Shown one piece after another: positions 34,787 through 46,300 of a DNA stretch of 64,000 nt; positions within the stretch are counted from its first letter, which is position 1; each line of letters starts with the position of its first letter. A program made the position numbers and the translations under genes. Under the pieces are notes generated by a model. The model did no database searches and was not told the origin of the DNA. It worked only from the letters and a program-made list of their open reading frames with translations. Source of the DNA: Dehalococcoidia bacterium (GTDB lineage: Bacteria > Chloroflexota > Dehalococcoidia > UBA6926); assembly GCA_009841045.1 (NCBI GenBank), contig VXMO01000002.1, positions 55,292 through 119,291 on the forward strand, given 5' to 3'.

Positions 34787-35251
34787 ATGGCAAAGGCAAA
34801 GCGCATCAGCCCGTTTCTCTGGTTTGACGGCAAAGCGAAGGAAGCAGCTGAACACTACGTGTCCGTCTTTCCCAACTCTCGAATCACAAATCTAACGGAG
34901 ATTTCTGCAGGCCCTGCAAACGGAGCGGCCCAAATAGAGTTTGAACTGAACGGCCTCACATTTACCGCTCTTGACGGTGGGCCGATGTTTGAAATGACCC
35001 CGGCAATCTCCTTCGTCGTCCCTTGCGAATCACAGGAAGAGATTGACTACTACTGGGACAAGCTGGCTGAGGGCGGCACGCAGGGTTTCGCTGGCTGGCT
35101 CACTGATCGCTTTGGCCTCTCCTGGCAAGTTGTGCCGGCGAATCTTGATGAATTGATGGCGCGTGCGCCCACCGCCGTTATGGAGAGCCTGTTGACCATG
35201 ACGAAGATTAATATTGATCAATTGATTGAGGCCAGCCGCCGTGTCGGGTAA
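34787..35251 (+). CDS. VOC-family (PhnB-like, 3-demethylubiquinone methyltransferase fold) protein
   Basis: A 154-residue protein starting after a strong GAGGAGGT. It has the PhnB-type VOC pattern: RISPFLWFDGKAKEAAEHYVSVFPNS, FTALDGGP and GFAGWLTDRFGLSWQVVP. Despite its common database name, this group lacks a SAM site and is a metal-dependent VOC fold of unknown substrate. It follows addA by 14 nt and may share its transcript, with no known functional link. Confidence 0.85.
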   Translation: MAKAKRISPFLWFDGKAKEAAEHYVSVFPNSRITNLTEISAGPANGAAQIEFELNGLTFTALDGGPMFEMTPAISFVVPCESQEEIDYYWDKLAEGGTQGFAGWLTDRFGLSWQVVPANLDELMARAPTAVMESLLTMTKINIDQLIEASRRVG

Positions 35252-35298
35252 CTCCGCGTATGCGGGTGGTTTGCCAACTGGATCGAGACAATGACCGC

Positions 35299-36210
35299 CT
35301 ATGTCGGCGTGAGGCTCTGGATGTACTCCCGCACTGACGCAGCGCACTCCTCCGGTCTCTCGAAGATCATGAAATGGGTAGCCTCCGGCATGAAATCGTA
35401 ATCAATGCTGAGGATGTCACTGAGGTCCATTGTCGGAAGGTATGAGTACGGCAGGGTGGGATCTGCTCCCAAGACTCTGACTGGACAGACCATGCTGTCA
35501 AAATTTATCGATACAGCATAGACGCCGGCATATTCAACAACCTGCGCCTCATACTCGCGGGGGCAGCGGAGTACAAACCCTTCCCCGTCCACCGATTCTC
35601 CAAGCGTAGTCTCAGCCACAAGATTTGCAATTCCTGGGATAACATTCTTGAATGTTGGCATGTAGGGCAGCACGCCCGCGAACTCGGAACGAGTTTTATA
35701 CCGCTCAGTACGCGTTCTGGTCAGATTGGCCGCGCGGGTCGCCGCGACTTCAAATTCTTCATAACCCACCCCCGGCTTGCATGTAGGTGGATCGAACAGA
35801 TAGAGGCCGGACAAACCGCTGCCCTTTGTTGGGGCTAGCAAGGCGACTAGCGCTGAAATAGAGTGAAAGACTCCAAAGGTAGGCTTATCCCCATACTCCT
35901 CACGGATCGATTCTAGCACTTGTTCGTAATCACGCATAAACGTCGGAAGGTTGTGATTCCGAATGTCTCCCACGGGGTTCCAGCCATGATTTCTCAGGTC
36001 GTAGATGATCAGGTCGTAGTCGTCCAGCAGGTTTGACCAGAGCGGATAGTAGAGGTCAATGGCCAGACCGTTGCCGTGGCACATAACAAGTCGTGGTCCA
36101 TCGGGATTACCATGGCGTCGCACCCGGATGATCGTCGTTTCATCGACGGTCACGTCATGAATGGAAATTGGCTCAGGAACGTGCCAAACAGGCTGGGGTT
36201 CTTCGGTCAC
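35299..36210 (-). CDS. Alpha/beta hydrolase of the PKS locus, possible releasing thioesterase
   Basis: A 303-residue protein with GTG start overlapping the upstream PPTase stop (GTGA). Alpha/beta-hydrolase features are MCHGNGLAIDLYYPLW (oxyanion region), a nucleophile elbow FGVFHSISALVAL (Ser in HSIS; the usual leading Gly is Phe-His), and a late EATHFMIFERPEE supplying the catalytic His. No signal peptide is present. The neighbouring PKS has no thioesterase domain, and this gene is translationally coupled to the PPTase, so I infer it releases or edits the acyl chain on the ACP. Another hydrolase role is possible. Confidence 0.75.
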   Translation of the reverse strand: MTEEPQPVWHVPEPISIHDVTVDETTIIRVRRHGNPDGPRLVMCHGNGLAIDLYYPLWSNLLDDYDLIIYDLRNHGWNPVGDIRNHNLPTFMRDYEQVLESIREEYGDKPTFGVFHSISALVALLAPTKGSGLSGLYLFDPPTCKPGVGYEEFEVAATRAANLTRTRTERYKTRSEFAGVLPYMPTFKNVIPGIANLVAETTLGESVDGEGFVLRCPREYEAQVVEYAGVYAVSINFDSMVCPVRVLGADPTLPYSYLPTMDLSDILSIDYDFMPEATHFMIFERPEECAASVREYIQSLTPT

Positions 36211-36941
36211 TCGAACATATCCTCACTTGTGCAGGACACCACTGTTTCTACGGCGAGCGCGCCCACAAAATCGCTGGTACTGAACTTGTGCAGCCGCCAG
36301 GCTACGTCCGGAAACTCGGGTAGTCGGATGTGGCCCGTGATTGCTCCCCGGCGTATGGCGGTCGGCGTTTCTATGCATTGTAGGTTCGCGGAGAGCCCCA
36401 CGCCGGTGGCCTTGGCAATTGCCTCCTTGAGCGTCCATATCTCAAAGAATGCCCTTGTGTCGAAGCCTTTGTCCGCGATCGAAACCGCAGCCTGCTCATC
36501 TGGACTGAAGGTCGATCCAATAATCGCGTCGAATCGAAATTCCTGGTTGAGCTCTTCGATATCGATTCCTAGCTGATGATCCGGCGAAATTGCGAGCATC
36601 CCACTATCTCCGCTATGGCTCACATTGAAATGGAGTGGGGCAGGGACGCCGTCCACGTATGCGCGTGGTTTGCCGCGTTCCACCCAGCCAAACTCAAGCT
36701 CCTCATTATCGCAGGTGAGAGTTTCGCAAAGAACCGCTCGAAGCGCTGCTCGGCTTAGCGCGAAGCGTCGCTTCGGTGCGCCGGGGTGATAGCGTGTCCA
36801 CCGTTCACGTTCCAATTTGTTCAGGGATTTCACGGCTTGGGACTCGCGTGCCGCGTTTGGTGATAGATCGATATGAACAATATCAACGCCGTCAATTTGC
36901 GCGAAGCAAGACCACCACTGATTGACCATATCGGTGTCCAT
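36207..36941 (-). CDS. Sfp-type 4'-phosphopantetheinyl transferase
   Basis: I use the ATG at 36941 (244 residues) instead of the track's TTG. The Sfp-type motifs are in order: RRFALSRAALRAVL, FNVSHSGDSGMLAI, LGIDIEELN (Mg/CoA site) and FFEIWTLKEAIAKATG (catalytic WxxKEA). It would attach phosphopantetheine to the ACP domain of the PKS and the discrete ACP. It sits between the ACP gene and the hydrolase. A stable hairpin separates it from the ACP gene, which could set different expression levels. Confidence 0.9.
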   Translation of the reverse strand: MDTDMVNQWWSCFAQIDGVDIVHIDLSPNAARESQAVKSLNKLERERWTRYHPGAPKRRFALSRAALRAVLCETLTCDNEELEFGWVERGKPRAYVDGVPAPLHFNVSHSGDSGMLAISPDHQLGIDIEELNQEFRFDAIIGSTFSPDEQAAVSIADKGFDTRAFFEIWTLKEAIAKATGVGLSANLQCIETPTAIRRGAITGHIRLPEFPDVAWRLHKFSTSDFVGALAVETVVSCTSEDMFE

Positions 36942-36986
36942 CGTTTCAATTGTACGTGAACAATGGAGACCCAAACCAATTGACGG

Positions 36987-37023
36987 CGGGAGGGAGCAGA
37001 TTATAACTGCTCCCTCCCGTTTT
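36987..37023 (+). terminator. Strong hairpin with T-tract, oriented opposite to the flanking genes
   Basis: A perfect 13-bp stem CGGGAGGGAGCAG / CTGCTCCCTCCCG, loop ATTATAA, followed by TTTT on the plus strand. Both neighbouring genes are on the minus strand, where the hairpin is followed by CCGTCAATT and no U-tract. It may stop antisense transcription, or act on the minus strand as an RNA-stabilising or processing hairpin after the ACP. Confidence 0.75.
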
Positions 37024-37069
37024 GTGCCCTTACTTCAATTGGCGTTTGCCTGGAAGTGTGGGGCGTGTA

Positions 37070-37306
37070 CTACGCGGCGTTCGCGTTGATGTGGTTGACT
37101 AGATCACCAACGTTGTTGAGTCCGGCGAAGTCCTCCGGGGTCACGGAGATGCCGAACTCGTCCGCTACGAGCTTGGCGAAAGCGACGACCTGTGCCGAGG
37201 GCACGCCTGCCGACGCGAAATTCAGGTTCGTGTCCAGACTCTCGGTAGCCGGAACATCGAGGTTGTCATGGATCAACTTGTGAAGCCTCTCTTCTGTGGT
37301 TGCCAT
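37070..37306 (-). CDS. Discrete acyl carrier protein with atypical GVPS attachment motif
   Basis: A 78-residue acidic protein behind a perfect AAGGAG site (7-nt spacing), so probably well expressed. Its helical pattern fits ACP: EERLHKLIHDNLDV, then AGVPSAQVVAFAKLVADEFGI, and DFAGLNNVGDLVNHI. The carrier Ser is present, but the near-universal Asp-Ser-Leu reads Pro-Ser-Ala. It lies between the PKS and the PPTase genes. I infer it serves the PKS's terminal KS or the release step, not general fatty-acid synthesis. Confidence 0.82.
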   Translation of the reverse strand: MATTEERLHKLIHDNLDVPATESLDTNLNFASAGVPSAQVVAFAKLVADEFGISVTPEDFAGLNNVGDLVNHINANAA

Positions 37307-37385
37307 TGTGCAACTCCTTTCCCTGTTCTTGCCTGTGCTGTGTATTAGCCTATCGTATTCAGTGATGTGTGTCTCTTAAAATCCC

Positions 37386-40300
37386 TTAACCTGCTCCGTT
37401 CCTTGACCGTACCCAATACCGTCTACGCTGGAATGGGTAGCCGGGTACGGAGATTCTCAGGCGCTCCTCTCCCGCGAAGAATTTCACGAAATCGACATCC
37501 TGTCCGGCCTCGTACGCTCGCGCCGCAGCGCTCACAGGGTCGGTGTCTCTGTTCGCCGCCGCGCCATTCGCCGGGGAAGAACCGTCAATGAGCCGCTGGA
37601 GGCCCGCCCGCAAGTCATCCACGTTTGTGAAGACCACGCCCCCGCGGGCAGGGAAGTGGCTGCGCCCGACAGATGCTGTCCATGCCATGTCCGCAAGCGC
37701 CTCGTCAACGTGGTTGGCGTTTTCCGCCGACCCATTCACGCGGGTATCGAGCCAATCGCGATATCGCTCCGCAAGTTCGCGCAGGGCAGCATCGTCCTTG
37801 GCGGAAAGCGGTAGCAGCCGCGCCTTTGGTGCGGCGGATGGAGTGGGTTGCCGGGCGCCTGCCTCGTAGCCCTCGATAATAACGTGAGCGTTTGCGCCCG
37901 TCATGCCGAAGACGTTGATCGCCGCCATCGTGGGTCGATCAGCAGGCGCGGGCCAGTCCATTGCCTCTATGGGGATGTGCAGTGGCATGTTGCTCCAGTC
38001 GATTTCTGGGTTGGGCGTCGTGAAATTAAGGTGTTTGGGGATGAGACGGTGCTTCATTGCGAGAACGACCTTAATGAGGCCTGCCATTCCCGAGGCCGCC
38101 TCGAGGTGTCCCATGTTCGTCTTGACCGATCCCATGATGAGCGGGCGATCCGCCTCACGATCCCGTCCGTAGACGGCGGCGACGGCGTTGGCCTCGATAG
38201 AGTCTCCGAGCGGCGTGCCCGTGCCGTGTGCCTCCAGGTAGTCGATATCGGACGGCGTAACACCTGAACGTTCGAGGGCGTCCCGCATCACCGTCTGCTG
38301 TGCGGCCCCGTTGGGGCTGATCATGCTGAATCCCGCACCATTCTGGTTGACGGCCGAACCACGTACCACGCCCCAAATATGGTCTCCGTCTCTCTCTGCA
38401 TCGCTAAGTCGCTTCAGTACAACAAAGCCGCAGCCTTCGCCACGCACGTAGCCGTCGCCTGACGCGTCAAAGCTGGCTGTCCTTCCGCTTCGGGAGAGGA
38501 TGCCCAATTCAGCAAGGAAGCGCGACGTCGACTGGGAGAGAATGATGCTCACACCACCGGCAAGCGCCAGGTCAACCTCGCCATTTCGGAGCGCCGCCGC
38601 GCCCTGATGGACCGCCGCCACCGATGACGTGCAGGCAAGGTCGATTGGCACGGCAGGTCCCTGTAGCCCGAATGTAAACGCGATCCGACCAATGGCCATG
38701 CTTGGAGTGGTTCCAAAGATATCCTCGCCGCCATTCCTGGCAAGCACAGTACGATACTCACTGCCACTGATACCGGCGTAGACCCCGGTCTGGCTCCCTC
38801 GCAATTCGTCCGGATTGATCCCCGCGTCTTCCAATGCCTGCCATGCTGTTTCCAGGAGTAATCGCTGCTGAGGGTCCATCGTCCGCGCCTCAATGGGCTG
38901 GATTCGGAAGAACCGTGGATCGAACTCGTCGATGTTCTCCAGGAACGCGCCGTGCCGCTCATACGAGTTCTTGGCGTTTGGATCGCCGAGCAGCCCCGTC
39001 CAGTCGCCGCGGTTCGTGCGTCCGTCCGTAACGGCGGATTCGCCGTTCTCAAGCAGATGCCAGAAGGCATCAAGATTCTCTGACCCCGGGAAGCGGCATG
39101 CCATTCCAACGATGGCGATAGCGTCCTGATCCGTCTGTCTCTTGACGCGTGGTGTGGCTGCAGGTGTCTCCACGACCCGCGCGGGAGATGGCGGCGCAGG
39201 CAATTCCACGACGGGCGCAGGAAGCGGCGGTGTGGACCTCTCCACGATTGGCGTGGCAGAAGGTGCGATCTCGCCAAGCTCGCCCGCCACGTGGGCGGCC
39301 AGTCTCCCAATGCTCGGATAGTCAAAGACGACAGTGTTGGGCGCGACATATGCTCCAACGAGCGCGCGATTAATCCTGTTCCGCAGTTCGACGGCCATCA
39401 ACGAATCCATGCCGAGTTCGGAGAACTCCGCCGCGGGAGTCGGCTGCGACGGCATTCGCATCACCGACTGCAACTCCCGCCGGAGGAATTCGATGATCAG
39501 CTGCTCGCGCTCATCCGGAGCGGCGTTCCCGAGACTGGCAAGCAGTGTCTCGCCCGCATCCGCCGATCCTGCGTCCTCGTCTGATTCCACGTGCTCGAAC
39601 TCCGTGAACAACGGCGGCGTGAACCCCACGCTGTCAAGGAACGACTCCCACTCGATGGAAGTCACGGTTGCGTTCGTCCAGTCTTGGTGAACAAGCCAGT
39701 CAAAGGCGCGCATGCCTTGATCAGGAGACATCCAGAGCGTTCCTCGCTCCGCCAGCGTCTCCTCGATTCGCTCCCGCTGCTCCGCCGCCTCTCCGATGTC
39801 CGACCACGCGCCCCATGCGATGGTCTGACCGGCAAGCCCCATCGCGCGGCGGTGCCCGGCCAATTGATCGAGGAACGCGTTAGCGGCGGCGTGGTTCGCC
39901 TGTCCGGGGTTGCCGAACACGCCCGCCACGCTGGAGAACAGGATGAACATGTCCAGATCGCGATTCAGCGTCGCCCGATGCAACTGCCACGCGCCCAGGA
40001 TCTTTGGCGAGAGCACTCGCTCAAACGAGTCCCATGTCTGGTTGGCGACGGATGCATCCGCTAGGACGCCAACGCTGTGGATGACGCCTGCCAGTGGTGG
40101 GAGTGACGCATCGATCCGCTCAAGCATTGCATCAATTGCCGCGCCGTCCGTCACGTCCGCGAGTTCCACCTGCACGGTAACGCCCACCTCGCGCAGTTCG
40201 TCGATGACCTCCTGCGCCTCCGGATCAGGATTGCGCCGCCCGTTGAGCACGATTGCGCCCGCCCCCTTGTCCGCGAGCCACCGCGCCACCTCCGTGCCGA

Positions 40301-43300
40301 TACCTCCCAACCCGCCGGTCACGAGGTACGTCCTGTCGGCGCGGAGGCTGCCGCTCTGCAACGGTGAATTGGCGACGACGATCTTGCCGATGTGCAGAGC
40401 GTCCCGCATGAATTTGATGGCAGAGGGAACTTCGGCCATCGACCACGCAGTGTAGGGGATAGGACCAAGTTTGCCGTCATCCAACTGCTCCACCACGGCT
40501 CTGAGGGCGGTCCCTATGATCTCTGGGTGCGTCACCTTGAGTTCATCGTTCTTCAGGATGTGGTACTTCACGTCCGGCCGCGCCGTCGCCATTTCCTCCT
40601 CGGTCAGGATGCCGTCACGCGCCAGCTCAACGAATCGTCCGTCCTGAGCTAGGCACGAAAGGCTTGCGTCGATAAACCCCTCTCCGGTGAGGCTATTCAG
40701 CACAATGTCAACGCCCGCGCCGCCGGTGTCCTCCAGGATTTGTTGCCCAAAGAGCGTGCTACGGCTGTCATAGATGTGATTGATGCCGAGTTCCCGCAGA
40801 TATGTCTGCTTGCGGCTGCTTGCCGTCGCGAAGATCTCCGCCCCTGCAGCCTGCGCCATTGCAACCGCCGCCATCCCCACCCCGCCTGAAGCGGCATGGA
40901 TCAAAACGCGGTCGCCCGCCCCAAGACCGGCGAACTCGTAGGAACGCAAGGCTGTGGTATAGGCGGTTGGCACTGTCGCCAACTCTCGGGTTGACATCGT
41001 TTCGGGAGCATGAGCGATGAGTTGCTCATGGACGACGGTCTCAGCCGCCAACGTTTCAAATGAGAGACTGATGACGCGATCACCCGGAGACAGACGCGTG
41101 ACATCCGCGCCGACCTCTGTCACTCGCCCCATAAACTCAAGCCCTAGGTTGGTAGCATCCTCCATGCCGATGCTGAGCAGGACGTCACGGAAATTGAGAC
41201 CGACGGCGTCAACCGCGACGCGCGCTTGCCACGGCTCCAGGGCGGCATCCTCCACGTTATCGACGTAAATCCTGTCCGGATCTCCCGATTCATCCGGCAT
41301 CAACAACCAGCCCGAACCCTCTGGAATGGTGAGCCGGTCGGCAACGTCGCTGCTACGCACAAGCCGCGCAGCCTGACGATAGCCCCTGCGCCAAACGACA
41401 TGATTCTCACTGTCGGGTCGGAGTAACTCATCAATGAGATCGGTACTCTCTATGCCGTCATCATCCAGGTCAATCATTCTCGCCTGAAGCGCAGGAATCT
41501 CGCGAATCAGAACCTTGCCGAGTCCCCACAGGGCTGCCCCGGCCGGTTCGATGAGCGGCTCGCGTCCGATGGACTGCGCTCCGCGCGTAATGATCCAAAG
41601 GCCGCCTGACGGAATCACGTCCGCATCTAACAGCCCCTGGACCATCGCCAAAGCGGAGCCGCCAGCTTGCCGAATGTCTGCGGATAGTTCGTCGGTCGTC
41701 GCGTCCGAACCGTGACCGCCGGCGGCGACGAGGTGAATGACGCCACGCACGGGAACATCCTGCGGCAAGCTGTCAAACAGCGCGCGCCACGACTCCCGAT
41801 CCAGCAAGTCGACATCCGCGAGAGTAACGGTCTGGTTCCTTGCAGTCAGTTCGGCGGCCAGCGTGTCGGCAACGTCGCCGTCATCAGCGGCAATGACCCA
41901 TGCGCCGGGCTCCTCGATGATTTCGGCGGGTGCTCTAGCGAGGAAAACGGAACGGTCAGGGGCTTCGGATGATTCACCTGAGCCGAGTCCGAGAACCTGC
42001 GGGTCTTCAAACCCCGTGTCTAGTAGTGCCTGCGTCCATACGTCCGGGCCAACGATGGCATGGTTGGTTCGATACTTGTCGTTAAAGTGCCACCATCCCT
42101 CCAGCGCGCCAAACGTCACATCCTGCCAGCCCATCCCCACGAGGGCCTCTAGCGCGATCAGGTGGCCGGATGGCGCAAGGAGATTCATGCAGTTGCGCAG
42201 GGTCTCACTGAGGGAAACCGTGTCGTGCAGGACATTTGCCGCGATGACGAGGTCATAGCGATGAGGTTCAAACCCTTGTTCAACCGGGCTCTTTCCAATG
42301 TCGAGGGGCCTGTAGTCTATCGCGCCGTCGGCAGTCCCGAACCGGGCTTCCGCCTCTGAGAAGAATCCGGCGGAGATGTCTGTGTACACGTACTCGAAAC
42401 TGCCGGCCGGGAGCCTGGGCAAGACGGCGGCCGTGCTTGAGCCTGTCCCTGCGCCCACCTCGATGATTCGCAGCGTTCGTCCGGCAGGCACTTCTTGAAT
42501 AAGCGCGGCGATGGTATCGCCAAGCATGTTGTTCACTGCGCCTGTGGAAGGGGCGGTGTTGTAGAGGTCGCCGGGCGTTGGGTAATCGCTCCCAAACAGC
42601 ACGGTCAAGGGGTCGGTCTCTCTTTGCAGGATGCCGGGCAACTCCGCCGCCGTCCGTTGGCAGAGGGCAATCTCAATCGATCCAAAAGGATAGCGCTCCA
42701 GCATGGACTCAGCGAATGCGTTCGGATCAGGGGGCAGATCCGCCGGCAGCGGGTCATCCGGCCCGATCAAAACGTGGAAGCCATCCGCGGTTTCCCGCAT
42801 CACACCGGCGCGCACGAGTAGTTCAAAGACGCGCCTGAACAGCTTGGCGCGGTCACCCGTGATATTCAATTCGTCACTCAACGCCTCCGGGTTGATCACC
42901 TCTCCGGCGGCGTAGTGGCAGCCAAGCTCGCGGACGGCGGCCAGCGCAAACGAGTACGAAAGCCGTTCGATGTCGGCCATGAGATTTGTGCGGTCGCCCC
43001 AGTCCACCCCTTCACGTGAGATGTACTCCTTGAACGACGGCGTCGCAGCCTGAATCACAGAAGGCTCTGTGAGGAAATCTGCAGGCTGGAGCGGGAACAA
43101 CGGCCGGTCTTGCCAAACGACATCGTAGAGCAGGTTTGACAAACCTTCGTCTGCCGAGAACAACGCCTCGCGGGTGGCTCGCTTGATTGTCAAGCCAATG
43201 ATTCCGCCAAGCGGCTCGCCGTCGGGGCTGTAGATGGTCACGTCCGTTGCGTACACTTCCGGCGTGCCGCGTCGGCTGTCCGTTGCGGCGTCAGAGGGCC

Positions 43301-46300
43301 TTTCGCGCATGGTGGCGTGGCACAGGACCCGGGACGGCAGTGGGCCGCTCATCCAGAGCCGCTCCCACGCAAAAGGAAGGTAGGTGGTGCTATTGCTGAA
43401 GTCGTCGTCTATCCGTGCGGCAGAAGCGGCCTGCACACAGCCGTCGAGGAGCACGGGATGGAAATCAAGTCCGTTTCGGACGAGTTCATCAGGGAGTGTA
43501 ACTTCTCCAAGAGACGCCCCGTTTCCTGCCCACAGCTCTGTTACGGTCTGGAACAGTGGCCCGAAATCGAGGCGGATTTCCGCCTTGGACCGGTAGAACT
43601 CTACAATGTCGATTTGACGCAGACCGTCGCGTAACTCGTCCGGTGATATGGCCGTAACACCGTCCGGCAACCCGCGCTGATCGAGTGCCGTGCCCTTGGC
43701 GTGGAGCGTCCAGTTGTTCTCAGTGTCGGAAGTGCTGTAGATTTCGAAGCCGCGACTCGCGTCTTTGCCCCGAGGTTCAAGGATTACCTGGGCGGAGCGT
43801 TCGGCGGACTCAGGCGTGTCGTTGTCTTCGGCATCGGCAAAGACCATCGCGGTCTGTATCTGCGTATCGTCGAGGGCAACTATCCCGTCGTAATCGGCGC
43901 GCGCGGCCGTTAAGGCCATTGAGGCGTACATCGCCCCCGGCGCGATGACCCGCCCGAACACGCGATGGTCGCTCAGCCACGCCGGATTGGAGGGCGACGG
44001 GCGGCTTTCAAAACTCACCTCGCCGCGTGGGGACACATGGCGAATTCCCAGCAGCGGATGTCCCGCAACCGCTGCTGGTCGCGCGGACGTGTCAACCCAG
44101 TGGCGGTGTCGCTGGAAGGGATAGCCGGGAGCTATGACCCGGCGGCGCGACTCGCCCGTGAAGAGGCCCGGAAAATCGATGGGAACACCGGCTTCATAGG
44201 CGGCTGCAACCGCGGTTATGAAACCACGAGTCGCATCAACGGGCGGCTCCGTCTCGTCATGGGGAGGACGAATCATGCTCGATAAGACGGGCGGATCCTT
44301 GACGGGGGCGTTGGGCGGCCATGCTAGGGAGACGACAGGGCCGAGAACCATGCCGGGTCCAATCTCGATGACGAAGTCCACGCCCATCTCTGCCATGGAC
44401 TCGATGCTGGATCGGAAGAGTACTTTTTCACGAGCGTGCCGACTCCAGTAAGCGGCATCGATAAGCTCCCCCTCCTCCAGGGGTCGCCCCGTATAGTCGC
44501 AGATCAGAGGTATTTGCGGCGTGCGCGGGGACTTGAGGATTTCGCTGAACGTGCTTTCCTGCGTGTCCAACATCGGCTCGACAAAGGCGCTATGGAAAGC
44601 AGGCCCCGGGGTCAATCGTCGGACGCGGACCTCCTCCGCCTCAAACCGCTGCAGGATTGCCTCAACGTCATCCTTGCCTCCGCTGACGACCTGGTTGATG
44701 GCGTTATCGAGGCCGATGGTGAGGCGTGTATCGCCGCTGATAGCTTGTTGTTCCACAATTGCGGCCTCAACGGCGGCCTGCGGCGCGAAGACCGCGCCCA
44801 TCGCCGCGTCCAGAGGCAATCCGCTCATCAACTCTCCGCGCGCCGTTGTCATGCGCAGCCCTTCCTCAAAGGTCAGGGCTCCGGCGGCTTGCGCCGCCGC
44901 GAACTCACCCAAACTGTGTCCGGCGACGACTGATGGCGTAACACCGATGCTCTTCCACAGCGCCGTGAGCATACATTCCACCGCGTAGACGGCTGGCTGT
45001 GCCCACCGAGAATCGTCCAGGTCGCCGGCGCGGCCAAAGATGACGTCGAGTAGCGATTCGCCCCGTTCGCTCTGCACGATGGCCTCACACCGGTCCAAAA
45101 TGTCTCGTGCGACCGGCTCAGTCTCATACAGCGTCTGCGCCATGCCGACCCATTGGCTGTTTTGGCCGGTGTAGACGAAAGCAATCTTTGATGGGGCGCC
45201 CGCCGGGCGGCGTGGGGAGGTTGATTCAGCGATTTTATCGAGGCCGTCTCTAAGGGATGCGGCATCGCGGAATGGGATGGCAGCGCGGTAGCGGAAATGG
45301 CTGCGGCCGATGCTCGTTGTCCACGTCAAGTCTGAGAGGACGGGGTCGGATGTGGGAGCGTCCGGGGACGGCCCGCCGGATGTCTCGCTGAGTTGGTCAA
45401 GATAGCGCTGGGCCAGATCTTGCAAAGTTTCGGGCGTTTTAGCCGAAAGCGGCAGTATGCGTGTTTGACGCGGTGTGGTATCCGTCACGTCGACAGAGTC
45501 GGGAGCATCCAATTCAACGGATGCCCCTAAGGGCCACATGGTGGTTCCGGCTGACAGGGACGGTGCGGCGGGCGCGCCGTAGCCTTCCACGATGACGTGG
45601 GCATTCGTGCCGGACCATCCAAACCCGCTCACAGCGGCTCGTGGCGGCCTGCCGTCGACTTGCGGCCAGTCCATTGCCTCGGTCGGCACGTGCAGGTTGG
45701 CCGTCTCCCAGTCGATTGCCGTGGTGGGATTCTCGAAATTGAGGTGCTTGGGGATGATGCCGCGCCGCATTCCCAGGATAACCTTCATCATTCCCGCAAC
45801 GCCTGACGCCGGCTCGAGGTGCCCAAAATTCGTCTTGACGGAGCCGATGATCATGGGTTGGTCCGCTGGTCGGCCACTGCCGTACGCGGCTGCCGCGGCC
45901 TGCAGTTCAGGAGGGTCGCCGACCGGAGTCGCCGTCCCGTGCGCTTCCAGGTAATCCACATCCATGGGGGTAAGCCCGGCTGAGGCCAGCGCGTCGCGAA
46001 TGACGTTTTCTTGTGCGGAAGCGCTCGGCACAGTCAGGCCCTGGCTTGCGCCGTCCTGGTTGATTGCAGAGCCGCGGATGATTCCCCAGATGCGGTCGCC
46101 GTCCCGTTCGGCGTCGCTCAGGCGCTTGAGCACCATGATTCCGCAGCCCTCGCCGCGCAGATAACCGTCCGCCGCCTCATCAAACGTCCGGCATATACCG
46201 TTGGGTGAGAGCATCCCGGCCTGTCGTCGAAGGAACATGACCCTGCCGGAGAGCATCGCGTTGACACCTCCGGCCAGGGCAATATCTGCCTCCCCGCGCT

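Noticed and set aside
44300-45200. Methylmalonyl-CoA specificity for the PKS AT
   Set aside because: The motifs read GHSLGE and PAFHS, which fit malonyl-CoA; branching is explained by the C-MT domain.
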